Below are positions 62,480 through 64,000 of a stretch of DNA of 64,000 nt, piece after piece; the first letter of the stretch is position 1; the number at the start of each line of letters is the position of its first letter. Origin of the DNA: Fulvia fulva. Lineage: Eukaryota > Ascomycota > Dothideomycetes > Mycosphaerellales > Mycosphaerellaceae. Under the pieces are notes generated by a model. That model saw only the letters and a program-made list of their open reading frames with translations. It did not search any database and was not told the origin of the DNA. The stretch is from the NCBI RefSeq assembly GCF_020509005.1, contig NC_063013.1, positions 310,001-374,000 on the forward strand, written 5' to 3'. A program made the translations under genes and the position numbers.

Positions 62480-64000
62480 ATGAAGGTCGCCGCATCGGCG
62501 CTCCTTATCGGAGCCGCCGTGGCATCTGTGCCGCAACAGCAGCAGCCACTGCAAGCTCCAGACATCGTTCAGGAAGACTTGAAGCTCGCCGGCGACAAGG
62601 CATCATCCTTTGCCAAGCCACTGAAGCATCTCCAGAGCGAGCTCAAGCATCTGACCGAAGATGCGAGGCAGGTCTGGGACGAGGTGGCGATGATGTTCCC
62701 AGAGGACATGGCCAAGGCTTCGTTCTTCAGCTCGCCGAAGAAGCACACCAGGAAGTCCAACAGCGAGTGGGACTTCCACACCTCGGGCAAAGAGCTGCAG
62801 GAGAAGTACACCGTCAACGCTCAAGGTGACAAGGAGCGTGAGATTGATGGCCACCTCGAGGCATTCAACCTTCGCACCAAGAAGGTTGATCCAAAGAGCC
62901 TTGGCGTAGACAAGGTCAAGCAATACTCTGGATACTTGGACAACGAGGAAGACGACAAGCATCTCTTCTATTGGTTCTTCGAGTCGCGAAACGACCCAAA
63001 GAACGACCCAGTGTTGCTCTGGTTGAACGGTGGCCCAGGCTGCTCTTCGCTTACCGGTCTTTTCATGGAGCTTGGTCCCTCGTTCATCAACAAGGACCGC
63101 GAGGTTGAGTTCAACCCAAGCAGCTGGAACGCCAACGCATCCGTCATCTTCCTCGATCAGCCAGTCAACGTCGGCTATTCCTACTCTGGTAGCAGTGTCT
63201 CAAACACCGTCGCAGCCGGCAAAGATGTCTACGCACTCTTGACTCTCTTCTTCAAGCAGTTCCCAGAATACTCTCACCAGGACTTCCACATTTCTGGCGA
63301 GTCGTATGCTGGTCACTACATCCCAGTCTTCGCATCCGAGATTCTGTCCCACAAGAAGCGCAATATCAACCTGCAGTCTGTTCTCATCGGAAACGGTCTG
63401 ACCGATGGCCTGACCCAGTACGAGTACTACCGCCCAATGGCCTGCGGTGATGGTGGCTGGCCAGCCGTTCTTGACGAGTCCGAGTGCCAAAGCATGGACA
63501 ACTCCCTCCCACGCTGCCAGAGCTTGATCGAGAACTGCTACAAGAGTGAGTCTGTCTGGTCTTGTGTCCCAGCCAGCATCTACTGCAACAACGCTATGAT
63601 CGGACCATACCAGCGCACTGGGCAGAACCCATACGACGTCCGCGAGAAGTGCAAGGGCGGCAACCTCTGCTACGACGAACTCAACTGGATCCAGGAGTAC
63701 CTCAACCAGGCCGATGTCATGAAGGCCCTTGGTGCTGAGGTCGACAGCTACGACTCATGCAACATGGACATCAACCGCAACTTCCTCTTCAACGGTGACT
63801 GGATGCAGCCATTCCACCGTCTCGTGCCCGGCATCCTGAAGGAGATTCCAGTCCTGGTCTACGCAGGTGATGCCGACTTCATCTGCAACTGGCTCGGCAA
63901 TCTTGCCTGGACCGATGCCCTTGAGTGGCCAGGCCAGAAGAGCTACGCCAAGACACCTCTCGAGGACCTCAAGCTCCTTGATGATGGCTCCAAGATTGGT
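62480..64000 (+). CDS. cpyA: Carboxypeptidase Y (serine carboxypeptidase S10), 3' end cut by window
   Basis: Open frame of 507 codons from [11 protein letters not shown] to the window edge, no introns so far. A signal peptide (about residues 1-17) is followed by a propeptide of about 110 residues. The mature enzyme region starts near [23 protein letters not shown]. Catalytic features of S10 peptidases: the oxyanion-hole block NGGPGCSS (about residue 183), catalytic Ser in GESYAGH (Ser about 275), and catalytic Asp in [16 protein letters not shown] (about 464-466). The His lies beyond the edge. The enzyme removes C-terminal residues from peptides in the vacuole and reaches it as a proenzyme. 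Fungal orthologues are about 540-560 residues, so only some 40-50 residues are missing. Confidence 0.95.
   Translation, partial: MKVAASALLIGAAVASVPQQQQPLQAPDIVQEDLKLAGDKASSFAKPLKHLQSELKHLTEDARQVWDEVAMMFPEDMAKASFFSSPKKHTRKSNSEWDFHTSGKELQEKYTVNAQGDKEREIDGHLEAFNLRTKKVDPKSLGVDKVKQYSGYLDNEEDDKHLFYWFFESRNDPKNDPVLLWLNGGPGCSSLTGLFMELGPSFINKDREVEFNPSSWNANASVIFLDQPVNVGYSYSGSSVSNTVAAGKDVYALLTLFFKQFPEYSHQDFHISGESYAGHYIPVFASEILSHKKRNINLQSVLIGNGLTDGLTQYEYYRPMACGDGGWPAVLDESECQSMDNSLPRCQSLIENCYKSESVWSCVPASIYCNNAMIGPYQRTGQNPYDVREKCKGGNLCYDELNWIQEYLNQADVMKALGAEVDSYDSCNMDINRNFLFNGDWMQPFHRLVPGILKEIPVLVYAGDADFICNWLGNLAWTDALEWPGQKSYAKTPLEDLKLLDDGSKIG

Noticed and set aside
62569..63490. Minus-strand frames opposite carboxypeptidase Y (up to 119 codons)
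   Set aside because: Antisense shadows of a strongly conserved S10 peptidase.
1..64000. CRISPR arrays, insertion sequences, bacterial-type operons, rRNA genes
   Set aside because: No regularly spaced repeats, transposase frames, Shine-Dalgarno-led gene strings or rRNA-like sequence were seen; gene structure is fungal throughout.

Overview
The window is nuclear DNA of a filamentous ascomycete (Pezizomycotina). A Mycosphaerella-type dothideomycete fits the gene content, but that placement is a guess. The evidence is: compact genes; introns of about 50-60 nt with GTAAGT/GTATGT-type donors, CTGAC/CTAAT-like branch points and CAG/TAG acceptors; eukaryotic household genes (the ribosome-maturation factor SDO1, vacuolar carboxypeptidase Y, a TatD-type Scn1 homologue, amino acid permeases, a GH64 glucanase); and no operons or bacterial signals.

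Left part, 1-31.6 kb. This gene-poor stretch is dominated by one dispersed, very divergent family that I do not recognise, called family A here. It has seven members: 1-714 (cut by the edge), 1761-3410, 6139-8879, 12157-14766, 21668-23758, 27467-29179 and 30162-31563. A typical member has a long disordered N-terminus, one of three types of middle domain, and a basic, probably helical C-terminal module of about 90-100 residues followed by basic or acidic tails. All members appear to have a 52-62 nt intron in the leader just before the start codon. Only two of the six fully contained members are intact. The others carry in-frame stops (two TGA; two TAG) or frameshifts. A RING-H2 protein embedded among them (24693-26580) is broken in the same style by a TAA and a frameshift. 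Between these genes lie ordinary genes: a membrane protein, a WW-domain protein, a two-pass membrane protein and the Scn1 homologue.

Middle part, 32-54.6 kb. The genes are a TauD-type Fe(II)/2-oxoglutarate dioxygenase with an unusual HxG metal site, a MUP1-like permease, a pair of related small genes (37004-37984 and 39756-40641, family C) flanking a third small gene, a secreted GH64 beta-1,3-glucanase, a PI-PLC X-domain-like secreted protein, a LAT-type permease and several hypotheticals. A second dispersed unknown family (family D: 44504-45667, 48159-49894, 54895-56172) shares an LWVMPQ / YVEAH.VP C-terminal signature. One member is frameshifted by a 4-bp tandem duplication.

Right part, 54.6-64 kb. 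This holds the third D member, a diverged direct duplication of a decayed gene (56392-56834 and 58226-58667) around another broken gene, and a long reading frame with a retropepsin-like DTG domain followed by a degenerate second one. It ends with the conserved divergent pair SDO1 and carboxypeptidase Y, the latter cut by the window edge.

The combination of divergent multigene families, many nonsense codons that are one transition from Gln or Arg codons, and long empty spacers suggests an evolutionarily fast, partly decaying accessory compartment joined to a core-gene region. Family relationships were judged by eye from translated frames. No alignment or database search was run.
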